Shown: positions 34,985 through 47,770, counted from the first letter of the stretch. The stretch is 64,000 nt of DNA from Rehmannia glutinosa (GCA_016081115.2 CM071931.1:14082284-14146283), one strand, 5' to 3'. Made by a program: numbers and translations. Notes: generated by a model not told the origin, from the sequence alone.

Positions 34985-37900
34985 GAAAATGGCCCCAAAG
35001 TATGATTTTGTGAAGCTTTTAAAGCAAATCCACACCGTGGTGCCTCGGTGATTTCGACGGATGATCAAACAGGGTGTCGATGAAACCCTGGTTTAGAAGA
35101 TAGCCGCGATGTTGGAAAAGTCTGGTCTCAAGGGCTTTCGACGATGGAATACTCAGATACGCATTCTCTCGAGGAGGTAGCTATGTTATATGTAAACGCA
35201 GAAGTGCGGGGACTTTAAATAAAATATTCCGTACACAACAAGGTCATAAAACTCGGTCTGCAAAAGACCTTGGTGAGAATCGTTTGTTGCCCTCGTGAGG
35301 GCTTGAAAGATCTATGAGGCTGATGTCGACTTAGTTGTTGCTTGGAAAGAAGTTGCCAAGCCCGAGTATGCTACAAAAGTGGTTTACACGACCAAGAAGG
35401 ATTCTTTGAAGATCTACTATCACAAGTCGATGGATGTCGTCTCGAATGCATTGACATGAAATTGAAGCTTCAATCGGTGTCCAAAACTAAGCCGATCGTG
35501 ATGTCGCGATCATGCAAGGAAAGAAGGTTAACTAGGTTGAGTTTGTTTATAGCAGACCGCGAGTAATGTGTTGAATAGGACCTTCAAGAAGGATGAGTCC
35601 TTTGGATGCTCATTGGCTACGGCTATGGCCTTGTGATTGGCCATCTTATGGAGGTAAAGGGCATTGCTCTTCGCAATGGCAAGCCTTTCCACGTGAACAA
35701 GAAGGTGTTCCGTGGGAAAATCTCTCCGGTGCCTAGAAGAGAGCTCATGCTAAGAAAGCCGATACAAGTGAGGGGAATTAGTGACCACCTCGAAGACACA
35801 ACCGAGACCTCTCCCCCAAAGAAGAGAGCTACAACATCCAAGCTTGTTCCCGCCCGCAGCCAAGCCGAAGAAAGCTCTTGCCCCTACAACCGAGTCACCG
35901 CCCGAGCACGTAGAATCCCTCGCCCAGCAGAGACTTGAAGGAACCCCAACTCCCTTCTACAATCGTGAAGAAGAAGAGGATCGCTAAGTTGAGGGCAACT
36001 ACCTCTAAGAAGAGTGCCCAAGTCCCCACTTCTCGAGATTCTCTTTGAAATTGAACTAGAAGTTCCGTTAGTTCGTCCCCAAGAAGAGAAGGTTGTTCGT
36101 GTAACTGAGCTTGAAAAGACAAAATTTAATCCGATACTCACCGGGAGAAAGAAATTGAGACTCATCGATGCTCGGAAGAGCGATCTCTAGAAATTGTTGA
36201 TGATGTGATGCGTCACGATGATGATCAAAGACAGATCTGTCGATGACTCGATTGTGAGAAAGACAAATTGGGAAAGCAAAGAGGTTGAGACAACTAATCC
36301 TGATGTTGAAAGAGTTGTATCCTCCTATAATCGATCTTCGCCGCATCCGAGGATGAGCAAGGTCTCTTGCCTCCCATTCCAAACCGGAGGTAAAGATGAT
36401 GATGATGATGATGTGATCATGTATTCTCCGTCTATCCGGATATTCAACGATGCTTAAGAGAAGGTAGAGCATAGAAGTCGGATCACTAAAGGGTACAATT
36501 CACTCGCCCGAGTTCATTGAAGAATAAGAATAAGAGCTTCTCCGCTTCCTCCGCATAAATGATGTTCGATCCGCCCTAAATGAAGAAAAATCTGTTTAGA
36601 CATCCTTCGCATTCTCAAAGAGGAAGAAAAGGAGAGAGTCGCCGAGCAAGCCCGAGAGTTGGATAAATCCAAGATGTGCGCATTTACAGGCTCTCTAGAG
36701 CATACCCACACGCATCTTGATATGCTCTCGAGATAGCGATGAGGACATGGATCCCGCTCTGCGGTGAGAAGTTGAAGATGCAGCAAGCCTTGCAGAATCC
36801 AAAGCCATGCACGAGAAAAGCTTACTAGAAGGTCCGGGAGAGATGAAGTTGGGAAGTTGGGCACCCAAGCTAAGCCTACCCCGAAGAAGGTGTTCTCACG
36901 CCCTGTGGTGAACACTCAACCGACAAAGTCGCGTCTCCGGGAGAAGAGTGACCCCATTAACCGAGTCATTCACCTAGTGTGCCATTTGAAGGGAAAACTC
37001 TCTCCACCATAGTCGAAATGAGGTCGTGGTGGGAAACACATCATGGTGTTAGGAGGCGAAAGAGAGAAAGAACTTGAAAGACAAAGCAGAGTGACATTGA
37101 CGAAGCTCGGACAATTGAGTCATCTCTTTGAAATGTTGACGCTTGAAGGCCAATGACTCGTTATCACAGTTGAGGCAAAAGAATGGTGAAGCCGGAGTTA
37201 ACACTCCGGGCCCCGAAAGTTCAATCCGAGGGGTTGAGACTCCTCGGATGCCAATGTCCAAGAACCCAAGACGAGTTTGAGTCCGTCGAAGGGAGAATAG
37301 AAGACCCTAAGACAATTGAGACTCGTTGAATGGATTGTTGAAGGCCCCGCAGCAGAGAGATCCGCTGGGGTATTGAAGGCCAACGGGAGGTTGAGACTTC
37401 CCTTGGTAAAAGTCTTGAAAATGAGAACATCCTCAAATTGAAGGTGTTACCACAGAAGAAGTCATTGGTGCCCTTCAAGACTCCCAAGAAAAAAATGACA
37501 CGTCATTTTCGGGATCGGAAGATGAAGCTAAGTCTGCTCAACATGATGATCCTATGAAGAACACAAGTGAGGATGTTCACAAATCTCGATCCAAGTCGTG
37601 AAAAGACGGCTCCCATGAGATTCAATTTTGATGAAGAGCCAACTCCACAGTCTCATCATTCTCCGATGACGCGTTGATGATACAACCGAGGACACGTTTA
37701 CTCAATTGGAAAAACCCATCGAGACCGAGGAAGTTGAGACAGTGAGGCTCGTCAGTGGGCAAAACATCTCAAATGCCCCCTAGAATCGAATCATCTCAAG
37801 AGCTCCCGCAGCAGCAAGAACGACTCTCTCGGCTCCGTCACAGGCTCCCACTGTGAATATTGCCGATGAAGCTGCGCACGGTGAGGCATCGAGAGCTGGA

Positions 37901-39575
37901 GCCACTCATCCGAACAAGGGAAGACGACGCAAGCAAGAGACTCCGGAGATCCCCTTTATTTGCGATGATGTTTTTGAGGAAGACTTTCCTTTCAACATTG
38001 AATTGGCGACTTAGAAGTCGAATCGCTAGGGAATTAAGGAAAATATACGATCGTGAAGAGCAGTCATCCCCACGGACACGATTGTTCCAAGAACTTTGAC
38101 TTTGATGCAGAATGGCCGCAACCGAGCACGCCTCCTTGGTGAGTTCCGAAAGCTTTCAAGACTATCCGCAAGAGATTGAGAAAATGGAACGCCATCAAGC
38201 ATCTTTGGACCTCTGTCTGACAATCGTGATGCCACCCTCACGGTGATTTAAGAGGGATTATTGTGCACATCGGGCATGGGCTACGCAGATGACAACTATG
38301 AGATCCGAGCAAGATTGCTACTTTAAAGCATTGTTTGCGAAAATGTTGTTGTCGAAAAGTGCGGATAATTCAAAGATATCCGAGAGAATGAAGGAATAAA
38401 TTGAAAGGATAACTCGATCCTATAAGTCGGAGATGGAGTCAGCCGCAACATTTCCACAAGAATCTTAAATTGCCCGATTCGAGAATGCCATGAATGACAA
38501 ATTCAGCCTTCTCATGGCATAACTCCACTATCACCGAAGTCTAAGACAACACGCCTAACCAGATAGCGTATGATGCGGCCGACTCTAAGCACAACTCCAC
38601 TATCACCGACCGGACTTTATCCTTGGTGGTATGTTCCCCGGGATAACTCTCTTTTGATGATGCCATAAAGGGGGAAGAGGAATCTCTCAAGAGTTTGAAA
38701 GAAGAAACGGTGAAGAAAAGTGATGCAACCGAGGGGGAAAGAAGTTCAAAGAAGTTAGAAGTGATGCTCATTTGAAACCCTCAAAGAAGGTCAAGTTATC
38801 GCTCTATCCTCAGAAACTCCCCGTGACCTTACCAATCAAGAAAGCGATGTGTCAATGGCGGACAAAAGAAAGATCATTGAAACAGATTTGAGGAGTTATG
38901 GGGTGCGAGGATGCTCGCGTTCAGAAATCATGAAACAATATGGTGGTCCTCCGGTAAAGGACTACGCTGCGATTCAATCCCCAAGAGAACTTGTGATGCC
39001 CAATGATGGATCTCGAGACCGGATCGATTGAGGAGTTTAAAACTCGGAATCGTGAGGGCTATTTTTAAGGAATGACTCTACCGCAAGCTTGGGATCTTTA
39101 TTGGGAGAAAGGATTGGAAGTGGTCAAATTAGTCAGAAAGCAGCGATCTTCCGATTGTCACTCGGTTTGGTAAGCGTAAGACTCCGTGCAATACACTCCA
39201 AGAGGTGGAAGAGCATTTAGTCGGGAAGGGGAAAAAGTGGTGGTGGAAGAGGTTCCCAATCTCGACCAAAACCCATGACGTAGTGTATGTAGATCCCGAT
39301 AAGAAAGGCTTAATCTACTAGGTGGATATGATCACCTTGCCAACTTAGAGGTTGAAAGAAAGAACACGAAGCTGCAAGGAGGCAAGAAGAAGAAAATCAA
39401 AGGCAAACCGAGAGAATAGCTCAAAATGAAGCAAAGGGATGACCCTACCGCCAAACGGGCCTACAAAAAGAAGAAAAGAGAAGAAGAGGAAAGAAAGAGG
39501 AAGAGAGCCGAGGTCGACAAAAGAAGGTGAAGAAGAAAGAGGAAGGAAAGCAACAAAGGCGTTGAAGTGTTACTG
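34985..39575 (+). other. Extra region between pol and 3' LTR (env-like/additional ORF zone)
   Basis: SIRE-type elements often carry an extra ORF here. The region starts after an ATG at 34989 (MAPKYDFVKLLKQIH, then a break). Fragments in all three plus frames follow. Near 35606-35940 is a KPFHVNKKVFRGK...PKKRA-rich part. Glu/Lys-rich coiled-coil-like stretches run at 36000-37500 and 38640-38760. A very basic end at 39420-39560 reads like KKRE/EEERKRKRAE. No transmembrane segment or fusion motif could be made out, so an envelope role is not shown. AATAAA at about 39759 may be a poly(A) signal. Confidence 0.5.
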
Positions 39576-39859
39576 CAAACCCCTTCGTGTGTTTTTGTTG
39601 TAAATACACCTACGTAAGTCTTCTCAGAATGAGGTTAGTGAATTTCCTGTAATTTTCACTCTTTATGTATCTTAGCTTAGATATACTATCTTTTGACATG
39701 TATACTTTTACATTGCTCGATCGAATGTAAACAAATGTAAAGGACAAGAATGTTATGATCAATAAAAGATCTATTTTAAGCATACATTCTTTGTTTGCAT
39801 TGTCTGTATGTATATTTGTTGTTTACTTTCTTTGTATGATTTTAAGTTTTGGCATCATT

Positions 39860-39873
39860 AAAAATGGGGAAAT
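39860..39873 (+). other. Polypurine tract of the SIRE-type element
   Basis: AAAAATGGGGAAAT lies directly before the 3' LTR. Confidence 0.75.
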
Positions 39874-41383
39874 TGTTAGGAAATTTATTAAGTAGATTTT
39901 GATGATACCATGTAAAACTTAAACTAGAAATTGGCACCCCATTTTCCTTGTAATTTGAATTGTAATAGATAGGGTGGAAAAGCCGAGTCAAGTCGGCCTA
40001 TGCCAAGGAATACAAGAAGTCAACTGCGGTTTGGATTGAAGACTACATTTGTGTGTCGGCTAAATATTGCCTAGAAGGAAGTCAATGACTCGACTTTCGA
40101 GTGTCACCGAGGAAAACGGTGAGAGAAGTATCGATCAAGTCAAGTAGCCAAGTCTCAAAGTTGAAGTGATTGAGTTATCCAACGACCGAGCCGACTCAAG
40201 TCACCTAGGGTAAAGACAACAGTCTAGTCAAGACAACCCGACTTAGATCCGTTGATTAAAGTCAAGAATATTACTCAATATAGTAATATGTCAAAGTTGT
40301 CGTGTCCAAAGTGTTAGTCCTTAAATATGCAAAAGGAATAAACCAATGGGAAACATTTCACCTTATGTCGGGAATGCAATGCCGCAAAGACATTTAATAC
40401 GAGGAAATGTCAACATCAAGGATCGCAACAAGACAAGCCAACAAACAAAAAGTGACATTTGAAATTAGCCTATCTCTTCAACGGGCAAAATTTCAAATGT
40501 GCACTATAAAAGGCTGAGGAAGTTATTGAGAAGAGGTTACTCGAACGATGAACAAGCAAGCAATATTCAAACATTTAACCAAAGAATATTCTCACGACCA
40601 AGCAAGCAATTCTTCAAGCCCGAAACTCGAAGGAAATCGATCCAACACAAGTTGTGAAGGAAAGACAACTTCAAATCATGAAGAGGAAACATTTAAAAAT
40701 CAAAGGGGTCTACTATCCAAGCTAGGATTGTAGAAAGGTTCAGGTCGAACCATTATCAAGTTCGTTGGAGGGCTTCGTGATCAAATCCAAGAACTTGAGA
40801 AGTGAGTCGGAGTAGCAAAGCGGCACCGCCCTATGAAGAAGGTCGAGTCGCAAGAGAAGCCACTGTGTGTGCTCAAGGTTGTCTCCAAATTGTTCACCGC
40901 TTTGTAAACCGATCTATTACATAGTGGATTCCTCCAGGAGTTGGAGAATAGAGGATTAGAAGAATTACCCCATCTTCGAACCTCTATAAAATATTTGTGT
41001 CATTTACTTTCAAACAAATTTACATTCCCGCATATTCTCATTATATCGATGTTAGAATCTTATTTGCTATCCAACCGATAAATAACCAAGTGCTATGAAT
41101 CAAGTGTTAAAAACAAACTTAAAACAAATCTAAGGGTGTTAAGTCTTCCACCGTTAAAAACCAATCAACAAGTTAAGTATTTGGCTTGGCAGCCGATTTA
41201 TTCTATCAATGGCTCTATCGAGTCTGTTGATTGGGTAACTTAGCTGAAAAGCCAACTTAGTGTCAATCAAGGACACAATGTTTAAGACAACTCTGTTGAA
41301 TTATTTTAAAAGGATCGAATCGAAAATTTGGTAAGGTTTATTCAACCCCTTCTAAACCTTACTTCACACCCTTGGGACCTACA
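39874..41383 (+). repeat. 3' LTR of the SIRE-type element
   Basis: 1510 bp, same start, TATA box (40505-40513) and end as the 5' LTR. It has scattered substitutions and small indels relative to it, so the insertion is not very recent unless indels are sequencing errors. Confidence 0.9.
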
Positions 41384-43130
41384 ATAGCACAAAGTTCGTC
41401 CCGTCTTTGAGGATCGATCCCTACTTGAAAAAATGAGAAGCAAGAGGCCCATTAATGATTTAGCACTAGACATAGAAAATTTGCAAGATTTTTTCAGTAT
41501 GAGGATCGATGTAAATAAATGACACATTTATTTCTATCCCCTGTTAATGTTTATACCTAAAATTTTCTTAGCATCACCCAAGTATTTCATGTCAAACTTT
41601 GCACTTAAACAATGCCTAACATGATCAATAGTTTTGATGCAAGGTCCGGCTAACAACATGTCATCAACATATAACAAAGTAAGAATACAAGAGTAATATC
41701 AACAAGTTTAAAGTAAAGACAACGATCAAACCGACTTCTATAAGACTTTTAAAATCAAGCATGCATCGATCAAACTTTTTATTCCACTTTCTTGGAGATG
41801 GTTTATGACCATACAAAGATTTTTTAAGTAAGCAAACATGATTGGGCTTGGATTTGTCCTCAAAACCTTCGATTGTTTCATAATTTTTTTCATCCAAGTC
41901 ACCATGTAAAAAAGTAGTTTTAACATCTAACTATTTCAATTCCTAGTCAACTTGAGCAACAAGAGTAAGCATAATTCTCAAAGTGACAAATTCAACAAAG
42001 AAGAAAATATTTCTATATAATCAATCCCTTCCTTACGAGTAAAACCCTTAACTACTAATCGGTTATAAACCTAACACCTTGATTCTTGTTTAACCTTATA
42101 TAACCATTTAGAATGAACTATTGAGCGGTTAGGTTAGGAACAAGTATCAGGTATTATTCACATGTAGAGAAGTCATTCATCTTGCATAACATTCATCCAC
42201 TTAGAAGACTCGGCAGAATTCATAAGATCGAGAAGGTTTTAGGCTCAAAACCATCAATGGATTCAAATACGTAAAAACACATAAGAAGTCATTTGAAAAT
42301 CAGCAAATTTGTTAGGGAATCTAACATTTATCCTAGTTATGTCCCTAGTTAACACATAATCATTCAAGTCATCATGCACATCATTAGCGGGTTCATTATC
42401 GTGTTAACATTAGGGAATTCCTTATGCAAATCATGAATTTCATCATCTTTGATTGTTTTCATTAATATGGATTTCATTATTAGATCATAATTCACAACAT
42501 CATTAATGTAAAACATCAAAGCAAAGGGAAAAATAGGAGACAAGTCATAAGACTCCACCGGATTTGGAGTACCACCATTTTGAAACAATTTGAGGGAAAG
42601 GAGGAACATAACAAGGAATTCAAGTTATTGAACACAACATCCCTACTAATCACAGGTTTTAAAACCGAGTCCCCTCTATTCCAAAGTTTGTAGCTTTTAA
42701 CCCCTTCAGGGTAGTCAAGAAAAATACATTTAATAGTCTTTGGTTCCATCTTATCAAGTTTTTGGTGAACAAAATATGTGCAACCAAAAACATTTAAGTT
42801 AGAGAAATCAACTTGTTTTCCACCAAACCTCTTCAGGGTATTTCCCTTCCAAGGGACTTGAAGGAGACCTATTGATTAAATTGGTAGTTGTTACAACAAG
42901 CCTTCTTCCCACTCTTAGAGAGTCCAGAGGTAGCAAGCATGCTCCTCACTCTCTCTAAGTGTGTTCTTTTCATCCTCTCAAAGAACACCATTCTCATTGA
43001 GGAGAATAGGGCACAGACTTGTGCCTTTTAATATCAAACTCATCACAAAGGTTGTCCATTAATTGATTACAAAATTTAGGCCATTATCAGTTCCCAAAAC
43101 CGAAAGAATTATTGCATGGATAAATACCAA
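41384..43130 (-). pseudogene. Older copia element, integrase and RT part (right piece)
   Basis: On the minus strand from 43120: integrase core GTDNG and CDEFDIKRHKSVPYSPQ (43000-43060). The integrase C-terminus EPKTIKCIFLDYPEGVKSYKLW follows (42749-42680). RT reads SKPNHVCLLKKSLYG (41860-41815), a YVDDMLL motif in a shifted frame (about 41680-41660), and KYLGDAKKILGIN (about 41600-41550). It breaks at 41384 and resumes at 27445, on the other side of the SIRE-type element. Confidence 0.8.
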
Positions 43131-43867
43131 AAGTTTCGCAGAGTATAGATGTGATTGCGAGATGTGATCACATTTACAATCACATGCAAATGGAATATTG
43201 AAAACGTAAAACAAGACACGAGATAAAGAAATTATCTACAAGCCAACTAGCTTTAGAGATGTGTCAATATGGCGAAACTTTCCACTAGTAAAAATGCTTT
43301 GATTCCGTATACAAATACTAAAATAAACTAGAAGAAAATCAACGAAAACTCCTATCTAGAGTAGATCCGATATGTGTAATTCAACTCATCCAACAATAGA
43401 CATGTGTGAACTACGTTAATCACAAAACTAAAAACAATAGATGAAAAAGCTAACAAACACAATCTGTAGGATGAATGTGATCTCAGGTGTAGTCACATTC
43501 GTGATCGCATTCGAGCGGTGAGACTCTTTATACTTGAATGACTCTTAACTCTCTCAAGACTCAGAACTCGGTGTATTTCTTGTGTAACCATTGAGCACGT
43601 CCTCTTCCCTTTATATAGCCGCCCAAACCCTTGAGGATCCTTAAAACACAAGGAAAGAAAATATATACAATATATGACAAGTAAATCACTTATGTTAGGA
43701 AATAAGATAAATATTAAAGAGTCCTAATATATCAATACTATATGAATATGATTTGTTTCCTAATCTAAAGAAGTCCTAATCATACCATAAGTCTAGAAAG
43801 GCAAAATAATTAAATCACAATCTTTGTAAATTTGGAAATTGCCTTGGCGATAATTATCGCCCTAACA
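43131..43867 (-). repeat. copia LTR on the minus strand
   Basis: It starts TGTTAGGGCGATAATTATC at 43867 and is preceded (43868-43885) by the purine tract GAAAGGCAAAAAGGAGGAG typical of a copia PPT. TATA box GGCTATATAA at 43611-43620. The 3' end near 43131 abuts the integrase remnant. It is thus a 3' LTR or remnant of an element distinct from its neighbours. Confidence 0.55.
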
Positions 43868-43885
43868 ATCTCCTCCTTTTTGCCT

Positions 43886-45150
43886 TTCTCGGACAAAACA
43901 CGTATCAAGCACAAAATAAACTAACTCCCCTCAATATAATAACTCCCCCTAAATATTATACGAGTAAAAATCTTTTGAATTATATATTAATAATAAAAGG
44001 ACATTTTTGCCCCAATAACATAGATACTTGATGTTATCGTGAGATCACTTAAAGGTTTCTAAATAAAGTCCAACTTCTTCTTCGTAGCTAGTAGTTTTAA
44101 GGTGGGAACTTGCTTGCGATAATTAAACCAAACGTTATACGGGCCCTAGGGTTGTCCGGGGAGGCCCCTCCGACGCTCAAGTTAGTACATGTAGTAGGAG
44201 AATCCCAGAGCAAATGACAATAATTAAGAGAGAATAATTTAGATTACTTACAAATAATGAGGAGAGACTTTTTTAATACATGGGTTGATGGCATGAGCCT
44301 TATAGGATAAAGTGGTGATAGGGCGATATGGGTCGCGTGGGTAGGATAATTGTATATGTGATCCAATAACGATTAATAGTATTAGATAATTAATTTAGAA
44401 TTAAATAATGTATAAAATAATTAAAATTAGAAATATTATAAAAAGTCAATTTCATCTCAACAATACTATTGGGAGGTTGAAAAAGGCTAAACAACAAACA
44501 ATAAATAAATAATAAAAAAGGACTAATGAAGAGTATATTAGTATTAATAATCATTTTTACAATCCAACAAAATATACATATTACTTATTAATAAATCAAT
44601 TCATATTCAATAGTTCATAACAATTTTTATCAATCATTTCATTTCTCATTCAAAAAAAAAAATATAATAAAGGCGCCCTTAAATAAAAAATGTTTTCTTA
44701 ATAAATCTTAATTGTAGATATAGTTGATATGTATCCATATATTAAACTACATAATTAAAAAAACAAATTTAAATAAAATAATATTAATCTTAACCACACA
44801 AAGATGAGTTTGCCCTCAAATCCAGAAGTTTCCAACCAATATCAATCATCACTTACTCCATGCCTTATTCACATGAAATACAATTAGTACAATTTTCAAT
44901 TAAGTATATACAATCAAACTCCACTCCCTTAGTGGAATTTTGGTTGGGCACCATGTCATAATTGCATATATATTTATGACTTTCCGTCACATGGAGAGAT
45001 CCAAACACACACATATTCCACTGCATGCCTTAGCTTTTTTCATCATCTCCTTGCTTCAATGTTTTCCAATAATAATGGGCCAAAATGTTTTTCCCACTTC
45101 TGAATTCTTTTGACTTTTTTGGGCAATATTCACAATTACCAACCTTACCA
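43886..45150. other. AT-rich spacer upstream of the glycine-rich protein gene
   Basis: No gene seen. Around 44150-44205 is a GC-rich patch (GGCCCCTCCGACGCTCAAGTTAG) that recurs in altered form at 47735-47760 (GCCCCTCCGATGCTTAAGTC), so it is a dispersed repeat. Confidence 0.4.
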
Positions 45151-45158
45151 TCCACAAC

Positions 45159-45166
45159 TATAAATA
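45159..45166 (+). promoter_or_regulatory. TATA box of the glycine-rich protein gene
   Basis: CTATAAATAGG, 107 bp before the ATG. This leaves a leader of about 75-80 nt. Confidence 0.65.
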
Positions 45167-45272
45167 GGTCCGCATTCTAACATTGTCAAATGCTCAATAC
45201 TCACAAATTAAGAAAAATTAAGGAAGTGCTAATTGTTAGTCTACAAATAAAAAAATACAAAGATTATATATT

Positions 45273-45737
45273 ATGGCAAAGTTGAAGTCATATGTTATTG
45301 TTGCTTTCCTTGTTATATCAGCGCTTGTAACGGCTTCCGAAAGCCGAGTTGCAAGAAAGGACCTCGGCTTGGACTTGGGTGGCTTAGGCGGCTTAGGAGT
45401 CGGCGTGGGTGCAGGGATTGGCATTGGTTTAGGAGGTGGCGGCAGTGGCTCTGGAGCCGGGGCCGGTTCAGGCTCCGGCTCTGGTGGTGGTGGTGGGGCT
45501 AGCTCGAGTTCAAGCTCAAGTTCAAGTTCAAGTTCAAGCTCACGCGGTGGTGGTGGGGCTGGCTCTGAAGCTGGCTCGTCTGCTGGGTCCTACGCCGGAT
45601 CACGAGCTGGATCGGGTTCGGGTGGTGCGGGTTCGAAGCCGGATCTTCCGCAGGGTCCCGTGCCGGATCACGAGCTGGATCAGGGGGCAACCATGGGTAA
45701 AAGGGTTTTAGCACGTACGAGAAATCCTAGTCTATAG
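45273..45737 (+). CDS. Secreted glycine/serine-rich protein, frameshifted near its end
   Basis: Single-exon gene. Residues 1-22 form a signal peptide (basic MAKLK, hydrophobic core, then ASES), so the product should enter the secretory pathway, probably to the cell wall. A short charged linker RVARKDLGLDLGG leads into Gly-rich repeats (GLGGLGVGVG), then GSGSG. A run of 14 Ser, encoded by TTCAAG-type hexamers at 45502-45542, is followed by GSEAGSSAGSYAGSRAGSGSGG. The module should repeat, but one base appears missing near 45635. The frame then leaves the Gly pattern and ends KRVLARTRNPSL. In the other frame the Gly/Ser repeat goes on and stops at 45698-45700, probably the ancestral end. The function of this class is structural and otherwise uncertain. 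Confidence 0.8.
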   Translation: MAKLKSYVIVAFLVISALVTASESRVARKDLGLDLGGLGGLGVGVGAGIGIGLGGGGSGSGAGAGSGSGSGGGGGASSSSSSSSSSSSSSRGGGGAGSEAGSSAGSYAGSRAGSGSGGAGSKPDLPQGPVPDHELDQGATMGKRVLARTRNPSL

Positions 45738-46389
45738 AAAAAAATTGCATGTGAGTGTTTTTGTGTGTGTGTTTGAGCTAAAAAATAATAAGGTTGTAAT
45801 AATATGTACTTGGTCGTACGTTGGATCTATGATTGATGCTGTGGAGTTGATTGCAATGTAATTTTTTACTTTTATGGTACTCGTTAATATAAAAGAGATT
45901 TGGTTTATCTTGATGAAAATTGGGGAACTTTTCAGTAAATATCCCATGAAAATGGGCACGCGCATGATCATTGTTCGACTATTTACATATGCATATTCTT
46001 CGATTTACATCGTATGCCTACGCCACCCGCCTCTGTGCATACAGTAGGAGATTTTTCCTTTGGGATAAACCTTTTAAACAAAAAAAGATAATGAATGTGC
46101 AAGTCAAATATACATGTGAGTTCAATCCACCCCGACCCACCCATCCCAATGTACATGCATCATTCATGTGACATTTTGGGGAATTGAGATTCTTATTCCA
46201 TTTAGTGTTTCATCATCCATTTTAACGGTATCAATACATGTCACATGTACATGATAACATCATGTTTGTGTACATAAGTGACATTTACACAATTTATAGA
46301 AGTATATGATGAAACACTAAATAGAATAAGTCTCAATTGAACATTTTGCCCTTCAAAATATAATAACTACAAAAATATATACTTAGTAG

Positions 46390-46532
46390 TTAGCACTCAC
46401 CATTAGGTGCCAAGTGGCCCAAGACCCATTTGGTCTGACGACATCCTAGTTAGGTTCTTAGACCCTTGGTCAATGTTCGATTCCCCGAGCCCTACAATCC
46501 TCTTTGTAATATTAAAATTTAAAAAAAAAAAA
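46390..46532 (+). repeat. tRNA-derived SINE-like element with A-tail
   Basis: Box B-like TGTTCGATTCC at 46474-46484 and a weaker box A-like GGTGCCAAGTGGC about 60 bp upstream. An A-rich tail closes it at 46519-46532. No clear target duplication. Confidence 0.4.
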
Positions 46533-46682
46533 GAATCACCACTAGATAAATATAATTTATTTTTCAATTATATCGCTCTCTGAAAGTATTTGGGAAATTT
46601 TGAAACTTTAAATTTATTGTTTGTAAACAACGCATTTAATTTGAACTAGCTCAACTATAAATTGCAAAGAGTTGCATTTTAC

Positions 46683-46996
46683 CATGGGTCGGGTTTGGGT
46701 TGAATTTGCCTGGACCCGAGACCCAATTTGTTGAGATTTGTCCAGACCCAGACCAAATGGGTAGACACACTAGACCCATTTGGTTATTTAAAGAAAAAAA
46801 ATATATTTTTTGTAAAGAAGTTTAAAAACAAATATTTTTAAATAAATTATCATATATATATATATATATATACACCCACTTATATATTAAGTTTTAAAAT
46901 AATAGAACTAGGGTGCATGGTCAATTGGTCATGTTGGGTCTGAAAGTGGAAGACTCATACCCATTTGGGCGGGTCCCGAACCCATTGTCATTCCTA
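46683..46996. mobile_element. hAT-type remnant, left end truncated
   Basis: The right end on the other strand is TAGGAATGACAATGGGTTCG. The left end starts inside the repeat at ATGGGTCGGG. Flanking 8-mers CATTTTAC (46675-46682) and CGTTTTAC (46997-47004) match at 7 of 8. GACCCA repeats at both sides and a (TA)n at about 46853-46871 lie inside. Confidence 0.5.
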
Positions 46997-47237
46997 CGTT
47001 TTACACCTAAATACTATTTAAAAGAATATATTTAATAATTTTTCTTACTAATTATCAAAATAGTTGTAAAGTTATTTATATAGGTCTAGTGTGAACGGGA
47101 ATTACTATTTGGTAAATAAAAAGAAAGTATAAGAATAATTGATCACCAAACAATATTTTAAAACCTAGACTGTTAAATTAGACTATTAATCTGGGTTATT
47201 GGATTATTGGTTTGATCGGTTGAATCTGTTTGAAGAA

Positions 47238-47271
<34 letters not shown>
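47238..47271 (+). repeat. (AT)n microsatellite
   Basis: About 15 AT units. A shorter one lies at 47372-47389. Confidence 0.9.
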
Positions 47272-47275
<4 letters not shown>

Positions 47276-47634
47276 TTAAAAAATTGGCACAGTACAAGTT
47301 TGACAATATAAATAATGTAAGTTTAATAGAATGACAAAAACTGAAATTGCATATAAAAAATACAACATAAATATATATATATATATATACACACTATATT
47401 ATGTATAAAAATAAAGAAAATAAATATTTACTTGGAATAGAGAAAGACAGGAAAAAACTAAATACAAAGACTAGAGGAAATAAAAGATTAGCATACAATT
47501 ATTAATATGTTTTTTGTTACTTGTACGTTGTTAAGATTTACATCTTTTGCTTTCTATTTTTTTTTGTTACACTTTTAAAAAATATTATTGTAATGCTGCT
47601 AAAAGTTGTACAACTCACTCTTAATTAAGATACT

Positions 47635-47770
47635 CCAAGTTAAGGTATTTATCTCCGGTCTAATGTTCAATCCCCGTAGAGGGAACCGGCCTGCAACACG
47701 CAATTAGGGTTAGAACAGCCCGTGGATTGTCTCGGAGAAGCCCCTCCGATGCTTAAGTCATTAATGTGTA
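47635..47770 (+). repeat. Second SINE-like head plus dispersed GC-rich repeat
   Basis: GTTAAGGTATTTATC, then GGTCTAATGTTCAATCCCC, parallels 46450-46485. The CCCCTCCGATGCTTAAGTC patch that follows parallels 44175-44195. Confidence 0.3.

Larger units (their letters stand above)
27446..41383 (+). mobile_element. SIRE/Maximus-type copia retrotransposon, 13.9 kb, decayed
   Basis: Long LTRs (27446-28896, 39874-41383) begin TGTTAG and end CCTACA. Between them lie a Met-tRNA PBS, copia gag with UBN2-type domain, protease, integrase, RT, RNase H, a 5 kb extra region, and a polypurine tract. Size, LTR length and the extra region fit SIRE/Maximus. Every ORF is broken. Flanking pentamers ATATT and ATAGC agree only at three bases, so the target duplication is eroded or altered. 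It is nested in an older minus-strand copia element. Confidence 0.9.

Noticed and set aside
36068..36472. Minus-strand ORF with a poly-Ile stretch
   Set aside because: Antisense shadow of GATGAT repeats in the SIRE-type element's extra region.
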